This document shows, piece after piece, positions 17,901 to 24,857 of a stretch of 64,000 nucleotides of DNA. Every line of letters starts with the position of its first letter. Position 1 is the first letter of the stretch. This DNA comes from Opitutaceae bacterium. Its GTDB lineage: Bacteria > Verrucomicrobiota > Verrucomicrobiia > Opitutales > Opitutaceae. The stretch spans positions 1 to 64,000 of the forward strand of contig JAIXWF010000008.1 in the NCBI GenBank assembly GCA_027482185.1, given 5' to 3'. Under the pieces are notes generated by a model. It saw only the letters and a program-made list of their open reading frames with translations. It was not told where the DNA came from and did not search any database. The position numbers and the translations under genes were made by a program.

Positions 17901-18714
17901 GCTCGTAAACTTGGCGACGCGCGCCGCAGTCGGCCGGGATGGGGACATTCTGATCGCCGGATTTGTGATCGCCGGAACGCGCCCGCGCCAAGTGCTCATC
18001 CGGGGCATCGGCGACCAGTTGTCGGACTTCGGCCTCGAGGGCGTGCTGCGGGACCCCGTCCTCAGCGTCTACTCCGCCTCGGGCTCCCGGCTGGCCACCA
18101 ACGACGACTGGTTCCGCACCGATGCCGCCACGCTCGCGGCCCTCCGGCAGGCCGCGAGCTCGGCCGGAGCCTTTGCGGCGCGGGAAGATGCCCGCGACGC
18201 GGCGCTGCTGCTGACCCTTCAACCCGGGAGCTACACCGCCCAAGTCGCCGGCCTCGTCGCGACGACCGGCGTTGCCCTGCTGGAAATCTACGAGCTGGGC
18301 GCCCCTGCCCCGGAACGCCTGATCAACCTGTCGAGCCGGGCCGCCGTCGGCAACGGCGCCAATATCCTCATTCCCGGCCTCACCGTCAGCGGTTCCACCC
18401 CCCGGCGCCTGCTGATCCGCGCCGTGGGTCCGGGCCTGTCCGCGTTGGGCGTGGGCGGTGCCCTCGCCGATCCCGTCATGACGGTTTTCCGCGGCGGCAC
18501 CGCCATCGCGCAAAACGACGATTGGGAACGCCAACCGGGAGCCGCCGCTCTCCCCGCTGCCGCCGCAGCCGTCGGCGCCTTTCCGCTCGCCGCCGGCAGC
18601 CGCGACGCCGCCCTCCTGCTGGAGCTGGGCGCCGGAAGCTACACCGTTCAGGTCGCCGGCGCGCAGGGATCCACGGGCGTCGCGCTGGTGGAAGTCTACG
18701 AAACGCGGCCTTGA
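14914..18714 (+). CDS. Secreted matrixin-type metalloprotease with eight Ig-like modules and two C-terminal repeats
   Basis: The 1266-aa protein has a signal peptide, then a catalytic domain with the zinc motif HELGHLLGLDH at residues 153-163 and a downstream AAIMNS that could be the Met-turn. Eight Ig-like modules follow (about 200-990), each marked by a W-x-x-x/N-G strand: YEWFRDG, FQWYRNG, YQWFKDG, YQWLRDG, YQWLKDG, YSWSHNG, IQWFRDG, YQWRKDG. An unusual linker of about 100 residues interrupts them near 640-740. Two related repeats close the protein (994-1130 and 1132-1266), each opening with LVNLATRAAVG/LINLSSRAAVG. Likely cell-surface or secreted. The same C-terminal repeats occur in the protein at 21377-23863. 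Confidence 0.88.
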   Translation: MKPRHGLRLAAAVLTLVAAARAWVPLGYEPWPDGIIPIAFDLERTAPRTASANWNAAAEDALRAWNVHLETVQLQRVPTEEPAWYENGRNELFFDRQEYDDPWPSGVLAVSFVNYDRGRRVENDVVFNPNWGWTVFGGPMPARSVDFRRVVVHELGHLLGLDHPDEAGQTVAAIMNSRAGDVETPTADDAAGVRALFDREVKVAPIVVISPSAASVVEGEPVSLRVLATGRGPLHYEWFRDGVAVPGATAAVLAFTARPADAGAYSVAIANPAGRVRSATAAVAVRPAQPPDFVRNITRDTTALSGEQVTLAQSMARGDRPLRFQWYRNGVPLRGRTDALLVLDDVQFSDSGDYTLTATNIVGTATSDVMRLQIGPPPSLLFAAGPGFGAVGPGGSAILEAPLQPLAGLTYQWFKDGAALRGQTDRTLRIENFSPGQAGLYSVRVTSSFGSVTGPVMELVGYGPGPFNLLRQPDSRRVRPGETATFAVETDAAAPRYQWLRDGQPIAGATGRTFAITAATYLDRAAYAVEITQGEARIRSGDAELEVESATPLVFRLHPSTHTVVSGTSVNLVGAALLRPPAAGEPAVSGPIVYQWLKDGRELPGATEASLTFAASSATAGRYVLRARAGNTLADSEAADVEISATPRLLPVHPASELLPDLTTPAAREQARLEAIASEVAFRRAGITRYFSRHGVPLRESPYATRTPGTFTETRVAGTGTEVSRPFTLGRASADYPEIVLQPSGGAARLGEPFVLRVAARPQPGLLYSWSHNGSPVQSGDSPEYRISRMTLAAAGIYRVVVQNQTQGTASAGAVVNVIDVAVPIIVLHPRDLTLTRERGGTLYVGVSDPAATIQWFRDGQPLPGATGVSLPLEGPNLVAGDYTVRATVARGSETSRKAKVTFALPQPPRIVAQPENRTVVQGGDTELSIGAVGEPPPTAYQWRKDGRIIPGATDARLKLRGVGAEAAGTYTVDIANAAGSVTSIAATVTVDTAARLVNLATRAAVGRDGDILIAGFVIAGTRPRQVLIRGIGDQLSDFGLEGVLRDPVLSVYSASGSRLATNDDWFRTDAATLAALRQAASSAGAFAAREDARDAALLLTLQPGSYTAQVAGLVATTGVALLEIYELGAPAPERLINLSSRAAVGNGANILIPGLTVSGSTPRRLLIRAVGPGLSALGVGGALADPVMTVFRGGTAIAQNDDWERQPGAAALPAAAAAVGAFPLAAGSRDAALLLELGAGSYTVQVAGAQGSTGVALVEVYETRP

Positions 18715-18809
18715 TCAGGCCCTGCGCCCCTGCGGCGCAACTCACCGCCGCGCCTCTCCGCGGGGCCGGTCGATCCGAGCGCCAAGTCCGCCTGAACCAT
18801 CCGGACACT

Positions 18810-18964
18810 TAGCCGGGATCATGCAGGTGAGAGTCCGAAGTTGAGAGTTGAGAGATCGATCCGCCGAGGCACGGAAATCGTAGTCGCAGCAACGTGCGTG
18901 CGAAACCGAACGGGTCGTCTCTCAACTCTCAACCAAACCGACTCAACTGCATGAGTCCGGCTTA
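18810..18964. repeat. Long imperfect palindrome (about 45-bp arms, 64-bp loop)
   Basis: A perfect 15-bp inverted pair GTTGAGAGTTGAGAG (18840-18854) and CTCTCAACTCTCAAC (18919-18933) is extended outward by diverged arms: TAGCCGGGATCATGCAGG on the left pairs with GCATGAGTCCGGCTTA on the right. The inner arms are themselves a 7-bp repeat (GTTGAGA). It lies about 95 bp beyond the protease stop. It holds no ORF. A non-autonomous mobile palindrome (MITE-like) or transcript-end structure are both possible. Confidence 0.8.
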
Positions 18965-18989
18965 GGCGAAATCACCGGCCAGGCGTCGG

Positions 18990-19060
18990 AAATCCTTACA
19001 TATCACGCTCTGCGGCCATTACTTAAGTCCGAATACGCAGAACCCAAAATCCTTATATAT
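18990..19060 (+). promoter_or_regulatory. Duplicated upstream boxes AAATCCTTAYATAT
   Basis: Two 14-bp direct repeats, AAATCCTTACATAT (18990-19003) and AAATCCTTATATAT (19047-19060), differ by one base and stand 57 bp apart in an AT-rich stretch. They are about 50-110 bp upstream of the candidate sigma-54 promoter, the usual place for enhancer-protein sites. The rest of the 454-bp spacer 18715-19168 holds only the palindrome at 18810-18964 and the promoter below. Confidence 0.42.
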
Positions 19061-19097
19061 AAACAATTAAAACGAGGTCCCACCGACCCCGAATTCT

Positions 19098-19113
19098 TGG
19101 CCCAGCCGCTGCA
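19098..19113 (+). promoter_or_regulatory. Candidate sigma-54 (-24/-12) promoter
   Basis: TGGCCCAGCCGCTGCA keeps GG (19099-19100) and GC (19111-19112) exactly 10 bp apart, with two mismatches to TGGCACRN4TTGCA. The expected start site is near 19124, about 45 nt before the ATG. PEP-CTERM-type genes in other bacteria are known to use RpoN with an enhancer protein, which fits the gene that follows. Confidence 0.45.
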
Positions 19114-19168
19114 ATAACTTCCCGAACTTACCGCCACTCCCACTTCAATCCTCCTCAATCCTTATTCC

Positions 19169-19675
19169 ATGACTACCTCCACCAACCGCCTGCGGTCGAT
19201 TCTCTCCCTCTTGTTCGCCATGTTCGCGCTGTCCTCGGTCGCCCGGGCCGTGACCACGACCGTCAACTACGGCGGCACCGACTACGACATCACCTATTAC
19301 CTCGGGACGTTCAACAATCAGCCCTCCGGCGTGAACCTTTCCGCCCAGCCTTGGTTCGGCAACCAGACGACGGCCTACAATTTTGCCCAGCTCGTCGCCG
19401 GTTCCCTCGGCTTCGAGAACTTCGGCAGCCAGAGCCCCTACTTCGTCTACTCGGTCGGCAACGGCGGCACCACCTGGGCCGGCGCCTACTATGACAACGG
19501 CGGCTATGTCACCGCCCACACGTCCGTCCCGACCGAAGGTTGGCTGGGCCGTTTCGCCTATGTCACCCAGTCGGCCCCCGTCGCCACGCCGGACAGCGGC
19601 ACGAGCCTCGTGCTCGCGCTGATCGGTTTCGGCGCCGTCGCCATCGCCCGCCGTCGGATCACGTCCCGCGCCTGA
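19169..19675 (+). CDS. VPDSG-CTERM-like exported protein
   Basis: The 168-aa product has a signal peptide (to about residue 27, ...SSVARA), a Gly/Tyr/Asn-rich body, and a C-terminal tripartite sorting signal: ATPDSGTS, a hydrophobic segment LVLALIGFGAVAIA, then RRRITSRA. This is the VPDSG variant of PEP-CTERM, processed by an exosortase in Verrucomicrobiota. The body has no recognised catalytic motif. Such proteins are usually surface or matrix components. No exosortase is in the window. A strong terminator follows at 19708. Confidence 0.85.
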   Translation: MTTSTNRLRSILSLLFAMFALSSVARAVTTTVNYGGTDYDITYYLGTFNNQPSGVNLSAQPWFGNQTTAYNFAQLVAGSLGFENFGSQSPYFVYSVGNGGTTWAGAYYDNGGYVTAHTSVPTEGWLGRFAYVTQSAPVATPDSGTSLVLALIGFGAVAIARRRITSRA

Positions 19676-19707
19676 GCGCACGATTGCTCCGGCTCCGTGC
19701 CCATTTC

Positions 19708-19736
19708 GCCCCGCGCTTGCCGCGGGGCTTTTTTTT
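19708..19736 (+). terminator. Rho-independent terminator
   Basis: Perfect 8-bp stem GCCCCGCG/CGCGGGGC with a 5-nt loop CTTGC, followed by eight T residues. It ends the VPDSG-CTERM transcript 33 bp after the stop codon and is the clearest intrinsic terminator in the window. Confidence 0.95.
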
Positions 19737-19868
19737 GGCCGCGACCCGGCAAGTCACAACGGGGTCGGGTTTCGGAAAACGATTTCCCCGTTCGGAGACG
19801 CGCAATCCACCGCCGGGCCCAAGATGGGGCGGCCTTCCGAATCCCGACCCTCTTTCGGTTCCGCCGCC

Positions 19869-19928
19869 CGTAGGGGCGCGCCTCGTGCGCGCCCTGCCCG
19901 GCCGGGCGCGGACCAGCCGCGCCCCTAC
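19869..19928. repeat. GC-rich palindromic repeat CGTAGGGGCGCG
   Basis: A 60-bp imperfect palindrome: CGTAGGGGCGCGCCTCGTGC... and its diverged complement ending ...GCGCCCCTACG. I recall similar 'GTAGGGGCGCG' palindromes as intergenic repeats in many GC-rich genomes; this cannot be checked here. It sits 25 bp beyond the stop of the lipocalin gene and holds no ORF. Confidence 0.75.
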
Positions 19929-19953
19929 GAAACCCTGCCTGCCCGCCGCGCCG

Positions 19954-20535
19954 CTACTTCGCCGGCCAGCGCTGCGGGACCTTGCGCAGCTTGGCCGTAT
20001 CGTAGCCCTGCGCCGCAAGCTCGCGCACGAGGCGGTCGTAGTCGGCGGCCGGAATCTCCGGCGTGCGCGCCATGATCCAAACGTAGTCGCGTTTGTTGCG
20101 GCCCACGGCGGTCTGCGTGTATCCGGGATCGACGTACGTGACAAGGAACTCGGCCTTGATCGGCCACACGAAACGCATGCCCCACGTCGACTTGTTCACC
20201 GGATCGCGCACGAATCCGCGCGGGTTGTACCGCTTCAAGGGACCGTCGAACCCGCCTTGGTTGAACGTGAAGACGGTGTCGATCGTGCCGTCCGGCTCGA
20301 GCCGGTACGTCTCCACGGCGTTGTACGCCTCCGTCTCGATGAAGGTCGGGATGGCCGCGATGACGTACCACGGGCCCATGTAGCGGTTGAGGTCGAGGTT
20401 CGGGACGGTTTTCAGCGGCGGCATGGAAGTGGCGCAGCCCGAAAGGGCCGCGGCGAGCAGGAGAACAAGGACCGCCGTCAGGCGCGGGCGGGCGCCCGCG
20501 GGCCGGGAACAGCGGGAGGAAGCGACATCGGTCAT
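19954..20535 (-). CDS. blc: Lipocalin-family outer-membrane lipoprotein
   Basis: The 193-aa protein has a lipoprotein signal ending LSGC (C34) and the lipocalin first-strand motif LDLNRYMGPWYVIAAIP (GxW at 54-56). AYNAVETYRLEPDGTIDTV and DYVWIMARTPEIPAADYDRLV follow, a pattern close to bacterial Blc and plant temperature-induced lipocalins. Blc-type proteins bind lysophospholipids or fatty acids and help maintain the outer membrane. The N-terminal 18 residues before the hydrophobic core are longer than usual, so a later start is possible but no better ATG is seen. Confidence 0.9.
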   Translation of the reverse strand: MTDVASSRCSRPAGARPRLTAVLVLLLAAALSGCATSMPPLKTVPNLDLNRYMGPWYVIAAIPTFIETEAYNAVETYRLEPDGTIDTVFTFNQGGFDGPLKRYNPRGFVRDPVNKSTWGMRFVWPIKAEFLVTYVDPGYTQTAVGRNKRDYVWIMARTPEIPAADYDRLVRELAAQGYDTAKLRKVPQRWPAK

Positions 20536-20661
20536 ACCCGCAGCGGACGCGCCCGCGGCGGGCTGTCAAAGCCCCGCGACCGATTGCCTCCGACCGCGCG
20601 GGCCGCGCGGCCGCCGCAGCCCCGGCTTGCACCCACCCGATGCACGGCCGGAAGGTGGGGC

Positions 20662-21192
20662 GTGAAATCGGCCGAAGACCTTTGCCTCGCCTGCGGATTG
20701 TGCTGCGACGGCACGCTCTTCGGCCATGTGCGGCTCGTCGCCGGCGACGACGCCAAGAAGCTCAAGACGCTCGGCCTGCCCGTAGTCGCGCCGAAAACCG
20801 GGCCCAGGTTCAAACGCTTTCCCCAACCCTGCGCGGCCCTTTGCACCGACGGCACCTGCCGCGTCTACGCCGACCGCCCCGCGCAATGCCGCCGCTTCGA
20901 ATGCGGCGTCTTCAAGGCCGCGCGCGCCGGGGAGATTCCGTTTTCGAACGCGCTGCGCACCGTGAAACAGGCCCGCCGGTTGGCCGACCGCGTCCGCCGT
21001 TTGCTCCGCGCCCTCGGCGACACCGACGACCGCCTCGGCCTCGACGCGCGTTTCTCCCGCGTGCACCGGCGGATGGAATCCGGCGCCGCCAATGCCGCGG
21101 CCGCCGACACCTACGCCGAGCTCAGCCAGGCCATGCACCGCCTCAGCCTGCTCACGCACGACAAATTCCACACCCGCGCCGAGGCGGAATAG
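20662..21192 (+). CDS. YkgJ-family cysteine-cluster protein
   Basis: The 176-aa protein starts with GTG, preceded by GGAAGGTGGGG, one of the few plausible Shine-Dalgarno sites here. The cluster LCLACGLCCDG (C8, C11, C14, C15) followed by C...DGTCRVYADRPAQCRRFECG is the YkgJ/UPF0153 (CxxCxxCC) pattern, thought to bind zinc or an Fe-S cluster. The C-terminal half is helical. It diverges from the lipocalin gene and is convergent with the pectate-lyase-like gene. Confidence 0.88.
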   Translation: MKSAEDLCLACGLCCDGTLFGHVRLVAGDDAKKLKTLGLPVVAPKTGPRFKRFPQPCAALCTDGTCRVYADRPAQCRRFECGVFKAARAGEIPFSNALRTVKQARRLADRVRRLLRALGDTDDRLGLDARFSRVHRRMESGAANAAAADTYAELSQAMHRLSLLTHDKFHTRAEAE

Positions 21193-21227
21193 GATAATTG
21201 CGGATTTGGGCGCGTGGACGCGCCGGA

Positions 21228-21375
21228 AGTTCGGAGTTCGGAGTTCGGAGTTCGGGGTTTGGAGTTCGGAGTTCTCGCTGCCGCAGAAATGTTGGCCGTG
21301 CGCCACTCCTCCCGCGCCGGCGTAGCAATCCGCAATCCGCAATCCGCAATTCGCAATCCGCGATCCGCAATTCGC
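21228..21375. repeat. Two heptamer arrays between convergent genes
   Basis: The first array (21228-21274) is GTTCGGA with GTTTGGA/GTTCGGG variants. The second (about 21326-21375) is GCAATCC/GCAATTC-type (CAATCCG) words. A non-repetitive 50 bp separates them. Together they fill the whole space between two convergent stop codons and end 1 bp before the pectate-lyase-like stop. Confidence 0.92.
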
Positions 21376-21376
21376 C

Positions 21377-23863
21377 TCAGGGGACGACGTAGATTTCCAC
21401 GAGCGCCGTGCCGGTCGCGCCGCCGACGCCGCCGAGGCGGGCGGTGTAGTTGCCCGCGCGCAATGTCACGAGCAGCGCCGCATCGCGGCTGCCCGCCGGC
21501 ACGGCGAACGCGCCCGCGGTCCGCGCCGCCGCGGCGATGTCGGCCGCGTTGGCCGCGGCGCCCCAGTTGTCGTTGGCCGCGATCGCCGTCGTACCGCTGA
21601 AGAGCGTCAGTTCCGGATCCGCCAACGCGCCGGCCACGCCGAAGTCGGCGAGGGTCGGGCCGACGGCCCGCAGCAGCACCCGCAATTGGCCGGAGCCGGC
21701 GACGGTGAAGCCGGGGATGAGCACGTTGTCGCCCGTGCCGACAAAGGCGCGCGTGCTCGCGTTGACGAGATAGGCCGCCGGATTCGCCGGCTCGCCGTCA
21801 TAGATCTCAAGCAGGACGATCCCGCTGCCGCCGCCAGCGCCGACGGGCGTCGTATAGGCGCCCGCGGCAAGCGGGGCCGTGACGGCGGCGTCGCGGCTGC
21901 CGGCCGGCAAGGCAAAGGCCCCGAGGGTCGCGAAGGCCGCGGCATCGGCCGCGAGCCAGTTGTCGTTGCTCGCCACGGCGGCGCCGTTGGCCCCGACCAC
22001 GGCCACGCTGGGATCGGCGACGGTGCCCGGCAGCCCGAAGGCCGCGAGCCCCGGGCCCACCGCGCGCACGAGCACGCGCTTGGTGCCGGTGCCGCCGATG
22101 ACAAAGCCGGCGATGGGTGTGCCGGCGGCGCCGCCGACGGCGGCACGCGTGGCAAGATTGACGAGATTCGCGGGCCCGGCCGGCCCCTGCAGCCGCGCGA
22201 GCCGCCGCGCGAGTTGGTCGGCGTAGAGCGACAACGGGCGCAACGTGTCCCCGCGGCCGGCGCCCTCGGTGTGGTCGACCGGTGCGGTGCGGGCGGCGGG
22301 CGCGCCGCTCGTGGTCGTGAGCCCGCTCGCGGGGCCGCGCGTGCCGATGATGTAGCCGTAGCGCGCCTGCTCGCTGCGCACGATGTAGCTCTTGCCGGGC
22401 TGGTAGGCGGTGCCGATCAGGTTCCAGAACACCGTCTGCGTGCCGCCCTGGCCGTGCTGCGGCGGCGTGCCGGACGTACCGCGGTAATGCGCGGTGAAGA
22501 AATCGCGGTCCAACTGCACGCCGTCGACCAAATTGGACTGGCTGAGGTGCATGTGGTGGTCGGAGCCCTCGCCCGCCGTGGTACCCGTCCCCGCCGTCTG
22601 CGTGCGCGTGACCTGCCCGATGCCGCCGAGGATGACGTTGCCCGAGCAGGCCATGTGGGAAAACACGAACCCGTGCCGGCAATAGCGCGCGGCGCTGTCG
22701 CGCACGAGGCACTCGTTGCTCGCCTGCAGGCGGTACATGTAGCCGTTGCCGCCGCCGCCGCCGAACAGCGGCCGCTGGAAATCGCAATTCCGCACCGTGA
22801 CGCCGCGGCAATTCTGCAGCAGCACGCCGTTGGAGAGGAGGTGCGCGTTGGTCGCGTTGCCCGGCGGCCGATAGGAGGCGACGCCGGAAATCCAAGCGTC
22901 GCGCACGCGCAGGAACGCGATCGCGAACGAACCGTGCGCGTCGTAGGAGCCGTTGCCCACGGTGTTGTAGTCCTCCTCGCCCCAGCCGGTGCGGCTGCCG
23001 GCGGTCGGATGCTCGCGGTTGCCGATCGAGAAATCCTCCAGGCCCACTTCCTCGAGGTGCGGCACCGCGCGGTGCACGCGGGCGTTGTCGCGGACTTTGA
23101 GGTAGTAGCGGATCGGCACGTCGATCGTCAGCCGCCGCGCCGCGGCGTCGACCGCCGTGACCTGCCGGAGAAACATCACGCCGCCGAGGCCGCCGCCTTG
23201 GCCCGCCCAGAGGTCGGTCATGTTGTGCTCCGCGACAAACGCGTCGGTCGCGTCGGCGCGCAGCACGATCCAGTCGCCGGGCGCAAACCCGGCCGTGTCC
23301 GCCACCGGGATCGCGGTCGCGGGGCCGAGCAGGTCCTCCGTGAGGCGCGGCTGCGGGCTCCCCGCGGGCACGGTGCCCCACGAGGAAGCGGAGCCCTCGG
23401 CGCGGAGGATGTGCCGGTTGCGCATCGCGGTGCCGTCGTTGAGCAGAAAGGTGCGGTCGCGGCCGGCGCCGCGCAGCACGATGCGGCCGGCGGGAATGCG
23501 CAGGGCAAAGGCGTCGGTGCCGCGCGGGGCGACCTTGAAGGTACCGGCCGGCATAAAAACCACCCCGCCGCCGGCGGCCGCCGCGGCATTGAGCGCGGCC
23601 TGGATCGCCGCCGTGGAATCGAGTTCTCCGGTCGGATCCGCGCCGTGGGCGACAGCATCGAAGACCGGCCCGCGCACCTCCGGAACGGGGGCCTCGCCGC
23701 GCCGGTAGCCGGCGTAGGAAAAATCCTGGATCAGCTTGTCGGTCTCGAAACGCAGCGCCGTGGGCGGCGTCCAATCTTCCGGATACAACGGGCTGCGCCA
23801 TTCCGTTTGGGCGGACGCCGTCGCAGCCAGAGCGAGACCGAAAGCAGCAAAAAAACGGCGCAT
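21377..23863 (-). CDS. Secreted pectate-lyase-superfamily (right-handed beta-helix) protein with two C-terminal repeats
   Basis: The 828-aa protein starts with MRRFFAAFGLALAATASAQ. VFDAVAHGADPTGELDSTAA...GGGVVFMPAGTFKV near 75-115 is the Pectate_lyase_3 entry motif of parallel beta-helix enzymes. The following segments (VRDAWISGVASYRP, LQNCRGVTVRNCDF, ECLVRDSAARYCRHG) fit helix coils. Repeats at about 565-695 and 697-828 open with LVNLATRAAVG/LVNASTRAFVG and contain a conserved VLVRAVGP...DNW core, as in the matrixin-type protein at 14914. Substrate is not predictable. The frame runs upstream across the tRNA, so the start is set at the signal peptide. Confidence 0.85.
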   Translation of the reverse strand: MRRFFAAFGLALAATASAQTEWRSPLYPEDWTPPTALRFETDKLIQDFSYAGYRRGEAPVPEVRGPVFDAVAHGADPTGELDSTAAIQAALNAAAAAGGGVVFMPAGTFKVAPRGTDAFALRIPAGRIVLRGAGRDRTFLLNDGTAMRNRHILRAEGSASSWGTVPAGSPQPRLTEDLLGPATAIPVADTAGFAPGDWIVLRADATDAFVAEHNMTDLWAGQGGGLGGVMFLRQVTAVDAAARRLTIDVPIRYYLKVRDNARVHRAVPHLEEVGLEDFSIGNREHPTAGSRTGWGEEDYNTVGNGSYDAHGSFAIAFLRVRDAWISGVASYRPPGNATNAHLLSNGVLLQNCRGVTVRNCDFQRPLFGGGGGNGYMYRLQASNECLVRDSAARYCRHGFVFSHMACSGNVILGGIGQVTRTQTAGTGTTAGEGSDHHMHLSQSNLVDGVQLDRDFFTAHYRGTSGTPPQHGQGGTQTVFWNLIGTAYQPGKSYIVRSEQARYGYIIGTRGPASGLTTTSGAPAARTAPVDHTEGAGRGDTLRPLSLYADQLARRLARLQGPAGPANLVNLATRAAVGGAAGTPIAGFVIGGTGTKRVLVRAVGPGLAAFGLPGTVADPSVAVVGANGAAVASNDNWLAADAAAFATLGAFALPAGSRDAAVTAPLAAGAYTTPVGAGGGSGIVLLEIYDGEPANPAAYLVNASTRAFVGTGDNVLIPGFTVAGSGQLRVLLRAVGPTLADFGVAGALADPELTLFSGTTAIAANDNWGAAANAADIAAAARTAGAFAVPAGSRDAALLVTLRAGNYTARLGGVGGATGTALVEIYVVP

Positions 23864-23913
23864 GGGGTGATTCACGGTGCGCGGCCGCCGCGGCGGCCCG
23901 CAAGCGCGGAAAC

Positions 23914-23989
<76 letters not shown>

Positions 23990-24035
23990 GAGCCGGGCGC
24001 AGTTGTTGCCGCGGGGAGCCGACGTGGAAAGGGAA

Positions 24036-24110
24036 AAGCTCTCAGCTATCAGCGGTCGGCGGTCGGCGAAAAACCTGAGCGCTGACTGCTGAACGCTGAT
24101 CGCTCGCTCG
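24036..24110. repeat. Heptamer words between tRNA and gpt
   Basis: CTCTCAG/CTATCAG, GGTCGGC and GCTGACT/GCTGAAC/GCTGATC words with about 7-bp spacing. No gene seen. Confidence 0.6.
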
Positions 24111-24125
24111 CCGCCGCAGCGAGCC

Positions 24126-24647
24126 TCAGTCGCCGGCGCGGGCGACGCGGCCGCTGTCCTTGATCGGCTTGGAGAAGCGGTAATCGATGTCCCAGGGGAA
24201 ATAGATCCACTTGTTCTGTTTGAACTCCTTGATGCACGTATCCACGAAGGGACGGCCGGCGGGCTTGGCGTAGAGCGTCGCGAAGTGCGCTTTCGGGAGG
24301 AGCTGCCGCACCAGCTGCGCCGTGCGGCCCGTATCCACAAGATCGTCGATCAGGAGGTAGCCCGCGCCGTCCCCGGACACGCCCTTGAGCACCTGCAGGT
24401 TGCCTTGCTGCTGTTCCGCGCCGGCTCCGCCGCCGACGCCGTAGCTCGCGATGCAGATCGTGTCGATGAGCCGGATCTCGAGTTCGCGCGCGACGAGCGC
24501 CGCCGGCACAAGTCCGCCGCGGGTGATGGCGATGATGCCGTTCCACGTGCCCAGCGCGTGCAGCTCATGCGAGAGGTACCGCGCATCGCGGTGCAGCTCG
24601 GGCCAGGAGATTACGATTTCGTCGTTGTAGCGGGAAGCGTCGCCCAT
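24126..24647 (-). CDS. gpt: Xanthine-guanine phosphoribosyltransferase
   Basis: A 173-aa cytosolic enzyme converting xanthine/guanine and PRPP to XMP/GMP in purine salvage. VISWPELHRDARYL, GIIAITRGGLVPAALVARELEIRLIDTICIASY, the PRPP loop YLLIDDLVDTGRTA (residues 97-110) and HFATLYAKPAGRPFVDT parallel E. coli Gpt almost segment by segment. At 173 aa it is slightly longer than the usual 152, with a Gly/Gln-rich insert near 71-82 and a short C-terminal tail. It is transcribed in the same direction as the tRNA downstream. Confidence 0.93.
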   Translation of the reverse strand: MGDASRYNDEIVISWPELHRDARYLSHELHALGTWNGIIAITRGGLVPAALVARELEIRLIDTICIASYGVGGGAGAEQQQGNLQVLKGVSGDGAGYLLIDDLVDTGRTAQLVRQLLPKAHFATLYAKPAGRPFVDTCIKEFKQNKWIYFPWDIDYRFSKPIKDSGRVARAGD

Positions 24648-24711
24648 CGCGCGAGCAAAGCCGGCGCGAAGGGCGCGGCAAGGGAAGAAGCATCGGTCCG
24701 GGGGACCGGAG

Positions 24712-24857
24712 CTTTCAGCTTTCAGCGGTCAGCGGTGGACGACGGAGCCGGGAGCGAGGTTGGCCGCAAAGAGGCGCAGGAAACGCAAAAGCGAGAGCCC
24801 GGGGCGGATGTGACCTCCGGGGTCATTTCCGTTCTTTCAACTTTCAACCTTCAACTT
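24712..24857. repeat. Mixed repeats: heptamer words and half of a CGCAAA palindrome
   Basis: TTTCAGC/GGTCAGC words at 24712-24736, a CGCAAAG-family half-element (GGCCGCAAAGAGGCGCAGGA and on, 24762-24793), and TTCAACT/TTCAACC words at 24836-24857. The CGCAAA family forms a full palindrome at 45.1 kb. No gene seen. Confidence 0.7.
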
